Shown piece after piece: positions 36,660 through 48,421 of a stretch of DNA of 64,000 bases (the first letter of the stretch is position 1; each line of letters begins with the position of its first letter). The notes below the pieces were generated by a model that was not told where the DNA came from, made no database searches, and saw nothing but the letters and a program-made list of their open reading frames with translations. A program made the translations under genes and the position numbers. This DNA is from Anthopleura xanthogrammica (lineage: Eukaryota; Cnidaria; Anthozoa; Actiniaria; Actiniidae). The stretch covers positions 434,001-498,000 of the forward strand of contig CAXHSA010000093.1 in assembly GCA_964019055.1 (NCBI GenBank), given 5' to 3'.

Positions 36660-37854
36660 TTTTTGGTCAAAAAAGCTGTTTTTTGCTGACAAAATTGGAA
36701 ATTTGCTGAGAATTTTCTTTTGCTCAAAACACGACGTTTTCACTGCTAAACGCAAGTTTTGGCCGAGAAAAGCACATTTTGGGTGTCCAAAACACTGTTT
36801 TGCTGGGAAAAAAAACTTTTTAGCCCAAAAAACTGAAAAATGGCCATTTTGGCTCTCAAAACCAGGTTTTTCGCTTACGGCGTGACCTGTTGCTGAAACC
36901 CCCACTTTTTGCTCATGATAATACCTCTTGAGATAAAAACACGACGTTTTGGCGAAAAAAAATTCGGTTTTGGCTGAGTAAAGGTGCTTTTTGGTCAAAA
37001 AAGCTGTTTTTTGCTGACAAAATTGGAAATTTGCTGAGAATTTTCTTTTGCTCAAAACACGACGTTTTCACTGCTAAACGCAAGTTTTGGCCGAGAAAAG
37101 CACATTTTGGGTGTCCAAAACACTGTTTTGCTGGGAAAAAAAACTTTTTAGCCCAAAAAACTGAAAAATGGCCATTTTGGCTCTCAAAACCAGGTTTTTC
37201 GCTTACGGCGTGACCTGTTTGCTGAAACCCCCACTTTTTGCTCATGATAATACCTCTTGAGATAAAACACGACGTTTTGGCGAAAAAAAATTCGGTTTTG
37301 GCTGAGTAAAGGTGCTTTTTGGTCAAAAAAGCTGTTTTTTGCTGACAAAATTGGAAATTTGCTGAGAATTTTCTTTTGCTCAAAACACGACGTTTTCACT
37401 GCTAAACGCAAGTTTTGGCCGAGAAAAGCACATTTTGGGTGTCCAAAACACTGTTTTGCTGGGAAAAAAAACTTTTTAGCCCAAAAAACTGAAAAATGGC
37501 CATTTTGGCTCTCAAAACCAGGTTTTTCGCTTACGGCGTGACCTGTTTGCTGAAACCCCCCCTTTTTGCTCATGATAATACCTCTTGAGATAAAAACACG
37601 ACGTTTTGGCGAAAAAAAATTCGGTTTTGGCTGAGTAAAGGTGCTTTTTGGTCAAAAAAGCTGTTTTTTGCTGACAAAATTGGAAATTTGCTGAGAATTT
37701 TCTTTTGCTCAAAACACGACGTTTTCACTGCTAAACGCAAGTTTTGGCCGAGAAAAGCACATTTTGGGTGTCCAAAACACTGTTTTGCTGGGAAAAAAAA
37801 CTTTTTAGCCCAAAAAACTGAAAAATGGCCATTTTGGCTCTCAAAACCAGGTTT

Positions 37855-39500
37855 TTGCTTACGGCGTGACCTGTTTGCTGAAACCCCCACTTTTTGCTCA
37901 TGATAATACCTCTTGAGATAAAAACACGATGTTTTGGCGAAAAAAAATTCGGTTTTGGCTGAGTAAAGGTGCTTTTTGGTCAAAAAAGCTGTTTTTTGCT
38001 GACAAAATTGGAAATTTGCTGAGAATTTTCTTTTGCTCGAAACACGACGTTTTCACTGCTAAACGCAAGTTTTGGCCGAGAAAAGCACATTTTGGGTGTC
38101 CAAAACACTGTTTTGCTGGGAAAAAAAAATTTTTAGCCCAAAAAACTGAAAAATGGCCATTTTGGCTCTCAAAACCAGGTTTTTCGCTTACGGCGTGACC
38201 TGTTTGCTGAAACCCCCACTTTTTGCTCATGATAATACCTCTTGAGATAAAAACACGACGTTTTGGCGAAAAAAAATTCGGTTTTGGCTGAGTAAAGGTG
38301 CTTTTTGGTCAAAAAAGCTGTTTTTTGCTGACAAAATTGGAAATTTGCTGAGAATTTTCTTTTGCTCAAAACACGACGTTTTCACTGCTAAACGCAAGTT
38401 TTGGCCGAGAAAAGCACATTTTGGGTGTCCAAAACACTGTTTTGCTGGGAAAAAAAACTTTTTAGCCAAAAAACTGAAAAATGGCCATTTTGGCTCTCAA
38501 AACCAGGTTTTTCGCTTACGGCGTGACCTGTTTGCTGAAACCCCCACTTTTTGCTCATGATAATACCTCTTGAGATAAAAACACGACGTTTTGGCGAAAA
38601 AAAATTCGGTTTTGGCTGAGTAAAGGTGCTTTTTGGTCAAAAAAGCTGTTTTTTGCTGACAAAATTGGAAATTTGCTGAGAATTTTCTTTTGCTCAAAAC
38701 ACGACGTTTTCACTGCTAAACGCAAGTTTTGGCCGAGAAAAGCACATTTTGGGTGTCCAAAACACTGTTTTGCTGGAAAAAAAACTTTTTAGCCCAAAAA
38801 ACTGAAAAATGGCCATTTTGGCTCTCAAAACCAGGTTTTTCGCTTACGGCGTGACCTGTTTGCTGAAACCCCCCCTTTTTGCTCATGATAATACCTCTTG
38901 AGATAAAAACACGACGTTTTGGCGAAAAAAAATTCGGTTTTGGCTGAGTAAAGGTGCTTTTTGGTCAAAAAAGCTGTTTTTTGCTGACAAAATTGGAAAT
39001 TTGCTGAGAATTTTCTTTTGCTCAAAACACGACGTTTTCACTGCTAAACGCAAGTTTTGGCCGAGAAAAGCACATTTTGGGTGTCCAAAACACTGTTTTG
39101 CTGGGAAAAAAACTTTTTAGCCCAAAAAACTGAAAAATGGCCATTTTGGCTCTCAAAACCAGGTTTTTGCTTACGGCGTGACCTGTTTGCTGAAACCCCC
39201 ACTTTTTGCTCATGATAATACCTCTTGAGATAAAAACACGATGTTTTGGCGAAAAAAAATTCGGTTTTGGCTGAGTAAAGGTGCTTTTTGGTCAAAAAAG
39301 CTGTTTTTTGCTGACAAAATTGGAAATTTGCTGAGAATTTTCTTTTGCTCAAAACACGACGTTTTCACTGCTAAACGCAAGTTTTGGCCGAGAAAAGCAC
39401 ATTTTGGGTGTCCAAAACACTGTTTTGCTGGGAAAAAAAACTTTTTAGCCCAAAAAACTGAAAAATGGCCATTTTGGCTCTCAAAACCAGGTTTTTCGCT
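37855..39500 (+). repeat. B' tetramer HOR (about 1312 bp)
   Basis: The variants CAGGTTTTTGCTTACGG (one C missing) and CACGATGTTTTGGCG recur together about 1312 bp apart (4 units, some of them 328 bp), for example at 37929 and 39241 for the ATG of the second variant. Upstream, AAACCCCCCCTTTTTGC also recurs after about 1313 bp (about 37554 and 38868). Confidence 0.75.
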
Positions 39501-41511
39501 TACGGCGTGACCTGTTTGCTGAAACCCCCACTTTTTGCTCATGATAATACCTCTTGAGATAAAAACACGACGTTTTGGCGAAAAAAAATTCGGTTTTGGC
39601 TGAGTAAAGGTGCTTTTTGGTCAAAAAAGCTGTTTTTTGCTGACAAAATTGGAAATTTGCTGAGAATTTTCTTTTGCTCAAAACACGACGTTTTCACTGC
39701 TAAACGCAAGTTTTGGCCGAGAAAAGCACATTTTGGGTGTCCAAAACACTGTTTTGCTGGGAAAAAAAACTTTTTAGCCCAAAAAACTGAAAAATGGCCA
39801 TTTTGGCTCTCAAAACCAGGTTTTTCGCTTACGGCGTGACCTGTTTGCTGAAACCCCCACTTTTTGCTCATGATAATACCTCTTGAGATAAAAACACGAC
39901 GTTTTGGCGAAAAAAAATTCGGTTTTGGCTGAGTAAAGGTGCTTTTTGGTCAAAAAAGCTGTTTTTTGCTGACAAAATTGGAAATTTGCTGAGAATTTTC
40001 TTTTGCTCAAAACACGACGTTTTCACTGCTAAACGCAAGTTTTGGCCGAGAAAAGCACATTTTGGGTGTCCAAAACACTGTTTTGCTGGGAAAAAAACTT
40101 TTTAGCCCAAAAAACTGAAAAATGGCCATTTTGGCTCTCAAAACCAGGTTTTTCGCTTACGGCGTGACCTGTTTGCTGAAACCCCCACTTTTTGCTCATG
40201 ATAATACCTCTTGAGATAAAAACACGACGTTTTGGCGAAAAAAAATTCGGTTTTGGCTGAGTAAAGGTGCTTTTTGGTCAAAAAAGCTGTTTTTTGCTGA
40301 CAGAATTGGAAATTTGCTGAGAATTTTCTTTTGCTCAAAACACGACGTTTTCACTGCTAAACGCAAGTTTTGGCCGAGAAAAGCACATTTTGGGTGTCCA
40401 AAACACTGTTTTGCTGGGGAAAAAAACTTTTTAGCCCAAAAAACTGAAAAATGGCCATTTTGGCTCTCAAAACCAGGTTTTTCGCTTACGGCGTGACCTG
40501 TTTGCTGAAACCCCCACTTTTTGCTCATGATAATACCTCTTGAGATAAAAACACGACGTTTTGGCGAAAAAAAATTCGGTTTTGGCTGAGTAAAGGTGCT
40601 TTTTGGTCAAAAAAGCTGTTTTTTGCTGACAAAATTGGAAATTTGCTGAGAATTTTCTTTTGCTCAAAACACGACGTTTTCACTGCTAAACGCAAGTTTT
40701 GGCCGAGAAAAGCACATTTTGGGTGTCCAAAACACTGTTTTGCTGGGAAAAAAAACTTTTTAGCCCAAAAAACTGAAAAATGGCCATTTTGGCTCTCAAA
40801 ACCAGGTTTTTCGCTTACGGCGTGACCTGTTTGCTGAAACCCCCACTTTTTGCTCATGATAATACCTCTTGAGATAAAAACACGACGTTTTGGCGAAAAA
40901 AAATTCGGTTTTGGCTGAGTAAAGGTGCTTTTTGGTCAAAAAAGCTGTTTTTTGCTGACAAAATTGGAAATTTGCTGAGAATTTTCTTTTGCTCAAAACA
41001 CGACGTTTTCACTGCTAAACGCAAGTTTTGGCCGAGAAAAGCACATTTTGGGTGTCCAAAACACTGGTTTGCTGTGAAAAAAAACTTTTTAGCCCAAAAA
41101 ACTGAAAAATGGCCATTTTGGCTCTCAAAACCAGGTTTTTCGCTTACGGCGTGACCTGTTTGCTGAAACCCCCACTTTTTGCTCATGATAATACCTCTTG
41201 AGATAAAAACACGACGTTTTGGCGAAAAAAAATTCGGTTTTGGCTAAGTAAAGGTGCTTTTTGGTCAAAAAAGCTGTTTTTTGCTGACAAAATTGGAAAT
41301 TTGCTGAGAATTTTCTTTTGCTCAAAACACGACGTTTTCACTGCTAAACGCAAGTTTTGGCCGAGAAAAGCACATTTTGGGTGTCCAAAACACTGGTTTG
41401 CTGGGAAAAAAAACTTTTTAGCCCAAAAAACTGAAAAATGGCCATTTTGGCTCTCAAAACCAGGTTTTTCGCTTACGGCGTGACCTGTTTGCTGAAACCC
41501 CCACTTTTTGC

Positions 41512-42501
41512 TCATGATAATACCTCTTGAGATAAAAACACGACGTTTTGGCGAAAAAAAATTCGGTTTTGGCTGAGTAAAGGTGCTTTTTGGTCAAAAA
41601 AGCTGTTTTTTGCTGACAAAATTGGAAATTTGCTGAGAATTTTCTTTTGCTCAAAACACGACGTTTTCACTGCTAAACGCAAGTTTTGGCCGAGAAAAGC
41701 ACATTTTGGGTGTCCAAAACACTGTTTTGCTGGGAAAAAAAACTTTTTAGCCCCAAAAAAAAGAAAAATGGCCATTTTGGCTCTCAAAACCAGGTTTTTC
41801 GCTTACGGCGTGACCTGTTTGCTGAAACCCCCACTTTTTGCTCATGATAATACCTCTTGAGATAAAAACACGACGTTTTGGCGAAAAAAAATTCGGTTTT
41901 GGCTGAGTAAAGGTGCTTTTTGGTCAAAAAAGCTGTTTTTTGCTGACAAAATTGGAAATTTGCTGAGAATTTTCTTTTGCTCAAAACACGACGTTTTCAC
42001 TGCTAAACGCAAGTTTTGGCCGAGAAAAGCACATTTTGGGTGTCCAAAACACTGTTTTGCTGGGAAAAAAAACTTTTTAGCCCCAAAAAAAAGAAAAATG
42101 GCCATTTTGGCTCTCAAAACCAGGTTTTTCGCTTACGGCGTGACCTGTTTGCTGAAACCCCCACTTTTTGCTCATGATAATACCTCTTGAGATAAAAACA
42201 CGACGTTTTGGCGAAAAAAAATTCGGTTTTGGCTGAGTAAAGGTGCTTTTTGGTCAAAAAAGCTGTTTTTTGCTGACAAAATTGGAAATTTGCTGAGAAT
42301 TTTCTTTTGCTCAAAACACGACGTTTTCACTGCTAAACGCAAGTTTTGGCCGAGAAAAGCACATTTTGGGTGTCCAAAACACTGTTTTGCTGGGAAAAAA
42401 AACTTTTTAGCCCCAAAAAAAAGAAAAATGGCCATTTTGGCTCTCAAAACCAGGTTTTTCGCTTACGGCGTGACCTGTTTGCTGAAACCCCCACTTTTTG
42501 C
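41512..42501 (+). repeat. Run of three 330-bp B' variant units
   Basis: Three consecutive units carry AGCCCCAAAAAAAAGAAAAA in place of AGCCCAAAAAACTGAAAAA, at about 41750, 42080 and 42410. Each is 330 bp long, one base longer than the norm. The variant occurs nowhere else in the window, so it spread locally to neighbours in single-unit steps. Confidence 0.9.
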
Positions 42502-43100
42502 TCATGATAATACCTCTTGAGATAAAAACACGACGTTTTGGCGAAAAAAAATTCGGTTTTGGCTGAGTAAAGGTGCTTTTTGGTCAAAAAAGCTGTTTTT
42601 TGCTGACAAAATTGGAAATTTGCTGAGAATTTTCTTTTGCTCAAAACACGACGTTTTCACTGCTAAACGCAAGTTTTGGCCGAGAAAAGCACATTTTGGG
42701 TGTCCAAAACACTGTTTTGCTGGGAAAAAAAACTTTTTAGCCCAAAAAACTGAAAAATGGCCATTTTGGCTCTCAAAACCAGGTTTTTCGCTTACGGCGT
42801 GACCTGTTTGCTGAAACCCCCACTTTTTGCTCATGATAATACCTCTTGAGATAAAAACACGACGTTTTGGCGAAAAAAAATTCGGTTTTGGCTGAGTAAA
42901 GGTGCTTTTTGGTCAAAAAAGCTGTTTTTTGCTGACAAAATTGGAAATTTGCTGAGAATTTTCTTTTGCTCAAAACACGACGTTTTCACTGCTAAACGCA
43001 AGTTTTGGCCGAGAAAAGCACATTTTGGGTGTCCAAAACACTGTTTTGCTGGGAAAAAAACTTTTTAGCCCAAAAAACTGAAAAATGGCCATTTTGGCTC

Positions 43101-46100
43101 TGAAAACCAGGTTTTTCGCTTACGGCGTGACCTGTTTGCTGAAACCCCCACTTTTTGCTCATGATAATACCTCTTGAGATAAAAACACGACGTTTTGGCG
43201 AAAAAAAATTCGGTTTTGGCTGAGTAAAGGTGCTTTTTGGTCAAAAAAGCTGTTTTTTGCTGACAAAATTGGAAATTTGCTGAGAATTTTCTTTTGCTCA
43301 AAACACGACGTTTTCACTGCTAAACGCAAGTTTTGGCCGAGAAAAGCACATTTTGGGTGTCCAAAATACTGTTTTGCTGGGAAAAAAAACTTTTTAGCCC
43401 AAAAAACTGAAAAATGGCCATTTTGGCTCTCAAAACCAGGTTTTTCGCTTACGGCGTGACCTGTTTGCTGAAACCCCCACTTTTTGCTCATGATAATACC
43501 TCTTGAGATAAAAACACGACGTTTTGGCGAAAAAAAATTCGGTTTTGGCTGAGTAAAGGTGCTTTTTGGTCAAAAAAGCTGTTTTTTGCTGACAAAATTG
43601 GAAATTTGCTGAGAATTTTCTTTTGCTCAAAACACGACGTTTTCACTGCTAAACGCAAGTTTTGGCCGAGAAAAGCACATTTTGGGTGTCCAAAACACTG
43701 TTTTGCTGGGGAAAAAAACTTTTTAGCCCAAAAAACTGAAAAATGGCCATTTTGGCTCTCAAAACCAGGTTTTTCGCTTACGGCGTGACCTGTTTGCTGA
43801 AACCCCCACTTTTTGCTCATGATAATACCTCTTGAGATAAAAACACGACGTTTTGGCGAAAAAAAATTCGGTTTTGGCTGAGTAAAGGTGCTTTTTGGTC
43901 AAAAAAGCTGTTTTTTGCTGACAAAATTGGAAATTTGCTGAGAATTTTCTTTTGCTCAAAACACGACGTTTTCACTGCTAAACGCAAGTTTTGGCCGAGA
44001 AAAGCACATTTTGGGTGTCCAAAACACTGTTTTGCTGGGAAAAAAAACTTTTTAGCCCAAAAAACTGAAAAATGGCCATTTTGGCTCTCAAAACCAGGTT
44101 TTTCGCTTACGGCGTGACCTGTTTGCTGAAACCCCCACTTTTTGCTCATGATAATACCTCTTGAGATAAAAACACGACGTTTTGGCGAAAAAAAATTCGG
44201 TTTTGGCTGAGTAAAGGTGCTTTTTGGTCAAAAAAGCTGTTTTTTGCTGACAAAATTGGAAATTTGCTGAGAATTTTCTTTTGCTCAAAACACGACGTTT
44301 TCACTGCTAAATGCAAGTTTTGGCCGAGAAAAGCACATTTTGGGTGTCCAAAACACTGTTTTGCTGGGAAAAAAAACTTTTTAGCCCAAAAAACTGAAAA
44401 ATGGCCATTTTGGCTCTCAAAACCAGGTTTTTCGCTTACGGCGTGACCTGTTTGCTGAAACCCCCACTTTTTGCTCATGATAATACCTCTTGAGATAAAA
44501 ACACGACGTTTTGGCGAAAAAAAATTCGGTTTTGGCTGAGCAAAGGTGCTTTTTGGTCAAAAAAGCTGTTTTTTGCTGACAAAATTGGAAATTTGCTGAG
44601 AATTTTCTTTTGCTCAAAACACGACGTTTTCACTGCTAAACGCAAGTTTTGGCCGAGAAAAGCACATTTTGGGTGTCCAAAACACTGTTTTGCTGGGAAA
44701 AAAAACTTTTTAGCCCAAAAAACTGAAAAATGGCCATTTTGGCTCTCAAAACCAGGTTTTTCGCTTACGGCGTGACCTGTTTGCTGAAACCCCCACTTTT
44801 TGCTCATGATAATACCTCTTGAGATAAAAACACGACGTTTTGGCGAAAAAAAATTCGGTTTTGGCTGAGTAAAGGTGCTTTTTGGTCAAAAAAGCTGTTT
44901 TTTGCTGACAAAATTGGAAATTTGCTGAGAATTTTCTTTTGCTCAAAACACGACGTTTTCACTGCTAAACGCAAGTTTTGGCCGAGAAAAGCACATTTTG
45001 GGTGTCCAAAACACTGTTTTGCTGGGGAAAAAAACTTTTTAGCCCAAAAAACTGAAAAATGGCCATTTTGGCTCTGAAAACCAGGTTTTTCGCTTACGGC
45101 GTGACCTGTTTGCTGAAACCCCCACTTTTTGCTCATGATAATACCTCTTGAGATAAAAACACGACGTTTTGGCGAAAAAAAATTCGGTTTTGGCTGAGTA
45201 AAGGTGCTTTTTGGTCAAAAAAGCTGTTTTTTGCTGACAAAATTGGAAATTTGCTGAGAATTTTCTTTTGCTCAAAACACGACGTTTTCACTGCTAAACG
45301 CAAGTTTTGGCCGAGAAAAGCACATTTTGGGTGTCCAAAACACTGTTTTGCTGGGAAAAAAAACTTTTTAGCCCAAAAAACTGAAAAATGGCCATTTTGG
45401 CTCTCAAAACCAGGTTTTTCGCTTACGGCGTGACCTGTTTGCTGAAACCCCCACTTTTTGCTCATGATAATACCTCTTGAGATAAAAACACGACGTTTTG
45501 GCGAAAAAAAATTCGGTTTTGGCTGAGCAAAGGTGCTTTTTGGTCAAAAAAGCTGTTTTTTGCTGACAAAATTGGAAATTTGCTGAGAATTTTCTTTTGC
45601 TCAAAACACGACGTTTTCACTGCTAAACGCAAGTTTTGGCCGAGAAAAGCACATTTTGGGTGTCCAAAACACTGTTTTGCTGGGGAAAAAAACTTTTTAG
45701 CCCAAAAAACTGAAAAATGGCCATTTTGGCTCTCAAAACCAGGTTTTTCGCTTACGGCGTGACCTGTTTGCTGAAACCCCCACTTTTTGCTCATGATAAT
45801 ACCTCTTGAGATAAAAACACGACGTTTTGGCGAAAAAAAATTCGGTTTTGGCTGAGTAAAGGTGCTTTTTGGTCAAAAAAGCTGTTTTTTGCTGACAAAA
45901 TTGGAAATTTGCTGAGAATTTTCTTTTGCTCAAAACACGACGTTTTCACTGCTAAACGCAAGTTTTGGCCGAGAAAAGCACATTTTGGGTGTCCAAAACA
46001 CTGTTTTGCTGGGAAAAAAAACTTTTTAGCCCAAAAAACTGAAAAATGGCCATTTTGGCTCTCAAAACCAGGTTTTTCGCTTACGGCGTGACCTGTTTGC

Positions 46101-47768
46101 TGAAACCCCCACTTTTTGCTCATGATAATACCTCTTGAGATAAAAACACGACGTTTTGGCGAAAAAAAATTCGGTTTTGGCTGAGCAAAGGTGCTTTTTG
46201 GTCAAAAAAGCTGTTTTTTGCTGACAAAATTGGAAATTTGCTGAGAATTTTCTTTTGCTCAAAACACGACGTTTTCACTGCTAAATGCAAGTTTTGGCCG
46301 AGAAAAGCACATTTTGGGTGTCCAAAACACTGTTTTGCTGGGAAAAAAAACTTTTTAGCCCAAAAAACTGAAAAATGGCCATTTTGGCTCTCAAAACCAG
46401 GTTTTTCGCTTACGGCGTGACCTGTTTGCTGAAACCCCCACTTTTTGCTCATGATAATACCTCTTGAGATAAAAACACGACGTTTTGGCGAAAAAAAATT
46501 CGGTTTTGGCTGAGCAAAGGTGCTTTTTGGTCAAAAAAGCTGTTTTTTGCTGACAAAATTGGAAATTTGCTGAGAATTTTCTTTTGCTCAAAACACGACG
46601 TTTTCACTGCTAAACGCAAGTTTTGGCTGAGAAAAGCACATTTTGGGTGTCCAAAACACTGTTTTGCTGGGAAAAAAAACTTTTTAGCCCAAAAAACTGA
46701 AAAATGGCCATTTTGGCTCTCAAAACCAGGTTTTTCGCTTACGGCGTGACCTGTTTGCTGAAACCCCCACTTTTTGCTCATGATAATACCTCTTGAGATA
46801 AAAACACGACGTTTTGGCGAAAAAAAATTCGGTTTTGGCTGAGTAAAGGTGCTTTTTGGTCAAAAAAGCTGTTTTTTGCTGACAAAATTGGAAATTTGCT
46901 GAGAATTTTCTTTTGCTCAAAACACGACGTTTTCACTGCTAAACGCAAGTTTTGGCCGAGAAAAGCACATTTTGGGTGTCCAAAACACTGTTTTGCTGGG
47001 GAAAAAAACTTTTTAGCCCAAAAAACTGAAAAATGGCCATTTTGGCTCTGAAAACCAGGTTTTTCGCTTACGGCGTGACCTGTTTGCTGAAACCCCCACT
47101 TTTTGCTCATGATAATACCTCTTGAGATAAAAACACGACGTTTTGGCGAAAAAAAATTCGGTTTTGGCTGAGTAAAGGTGCTTTTTGGTCAAAAAAGCTG
47201 TTTTTTGCTGACAAAATTGGAAATTTGCTGAGAATTTTCTTTTGCTCAAAACACGACGTTTTCACTGCTAAACGCAAGTTTTGGCCGAGAAAAGCACATT
47301 TTGGGTGTCCAAAACACTGTTTTGCTGGGAAAAAAAACTTTTTAGCCCAAAAAACTGAAAAATGGCCATTTTGGCTCTCAAAACCAGGTTTTTCGCTTAC
47401 GGCGTGACCTGTTTGCTGAAACCCCCACTTTTTGCTCATGATAATACCTCTTGAGATAAAAACACGACGTTTTGGCGAAAAAAAATTCGGTTTTGGCTGA
47501 GCAAAGGTGCTTTTTGGTCAAAAAAGCTGTTTTTTGCTGACAAAATTGGAAATTTGCTGAGAATTTTCTTTTGCTCAAAACACGACGTTTTCACTGCTAA
47601 ACGCAAGTTTTGGCCGAGAAAAGCACATTTTGGGTGTCCAAAACACTGTTTTGCTGGGAAAAAAAACTTTTTAGCCCAAAAAACTGAAAAATGGCCATTT
47701 TGGCTCTCAAAACCAGGTTTTTCGCTTACGGCGTGACCTGTTTGCTGAAACCCCCACTTTTTGCTCAT
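43101..47768 (+). repeat. B' hexamer HOR (1974 bp), a little over two copies
   Basis: Rare variants recur at exactly 1974 bp (6 x 329). GGCTCTGAAAACCAGG has its TGAAAA at 43101, 45075 and 47049. GCTAAATGCAAG is at about 44308 and 46282, and GGCTGAGCAAAGG at about 44533 and 46507 and again at about 45523 and 47497. GCTGGGGAAAAAAAC is also shared at corresponding positions. Some variants are present in only one copy, such as TTGGCTGAGAAAAGC near 46623, so divergence after duplication is visible. Confidence 0.92.
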
Positions 47769-48421
47769 GATAATACCTCTTGAGATAAAAACACGACGTT
47801 TTGGCGAAAAAAAATTCGGTTTTGGCTGAGTAAAGGTGCTTTTTGGTCAAAAAAGCTGTTTTTTGCTGACAAAATTGGAAATTTGCTGAGAATTTTCTTT
47901 TGCTCAAAACACGACGTTTTCACTGCTAAACGCAAGTTTTGGCCGAGAAAAGCACATTTTGGGTGTCCAAAACACTGTTTTGCTGGGAAAAAAAACTTTT
48001 TAGCCCAAAAAACTGAAAAATGGCCATTTTGGCTCTCAAAACCAGGTTTTTCGCTTACGGCGTGACCTGTTTGCTGAAACCCCCACTTTTTGCTCATGAT
48101 AATACCTCTTGAGATAAAAACACGACGTTTTGGCGAAAAAAAATTCGGTTTTGGCTGAGTAAAGGTGCTTTTTGGTCAAAAAAGCTGTTTTTTGCTGACA
48201 AAATTGGAAATTTGCTGAGAATTTTCTTTTGCTCAAAACACGACGTTTTCACTGCTAAACGCAAGTTTGGCCGAGAAAAGCACATTTTGGGTGTCCAAAA
48301 CACTGTTTTGCTGGGAAAAAAAACTTTTTAGCCCAAAAAACTGAAAAATGGCCATTTTGGCTCTCAAAACCAGGTTTTTCGCTTACGGCGTGACCTGTTT
48401 GCTGAAACCCCCACTTTTTGC

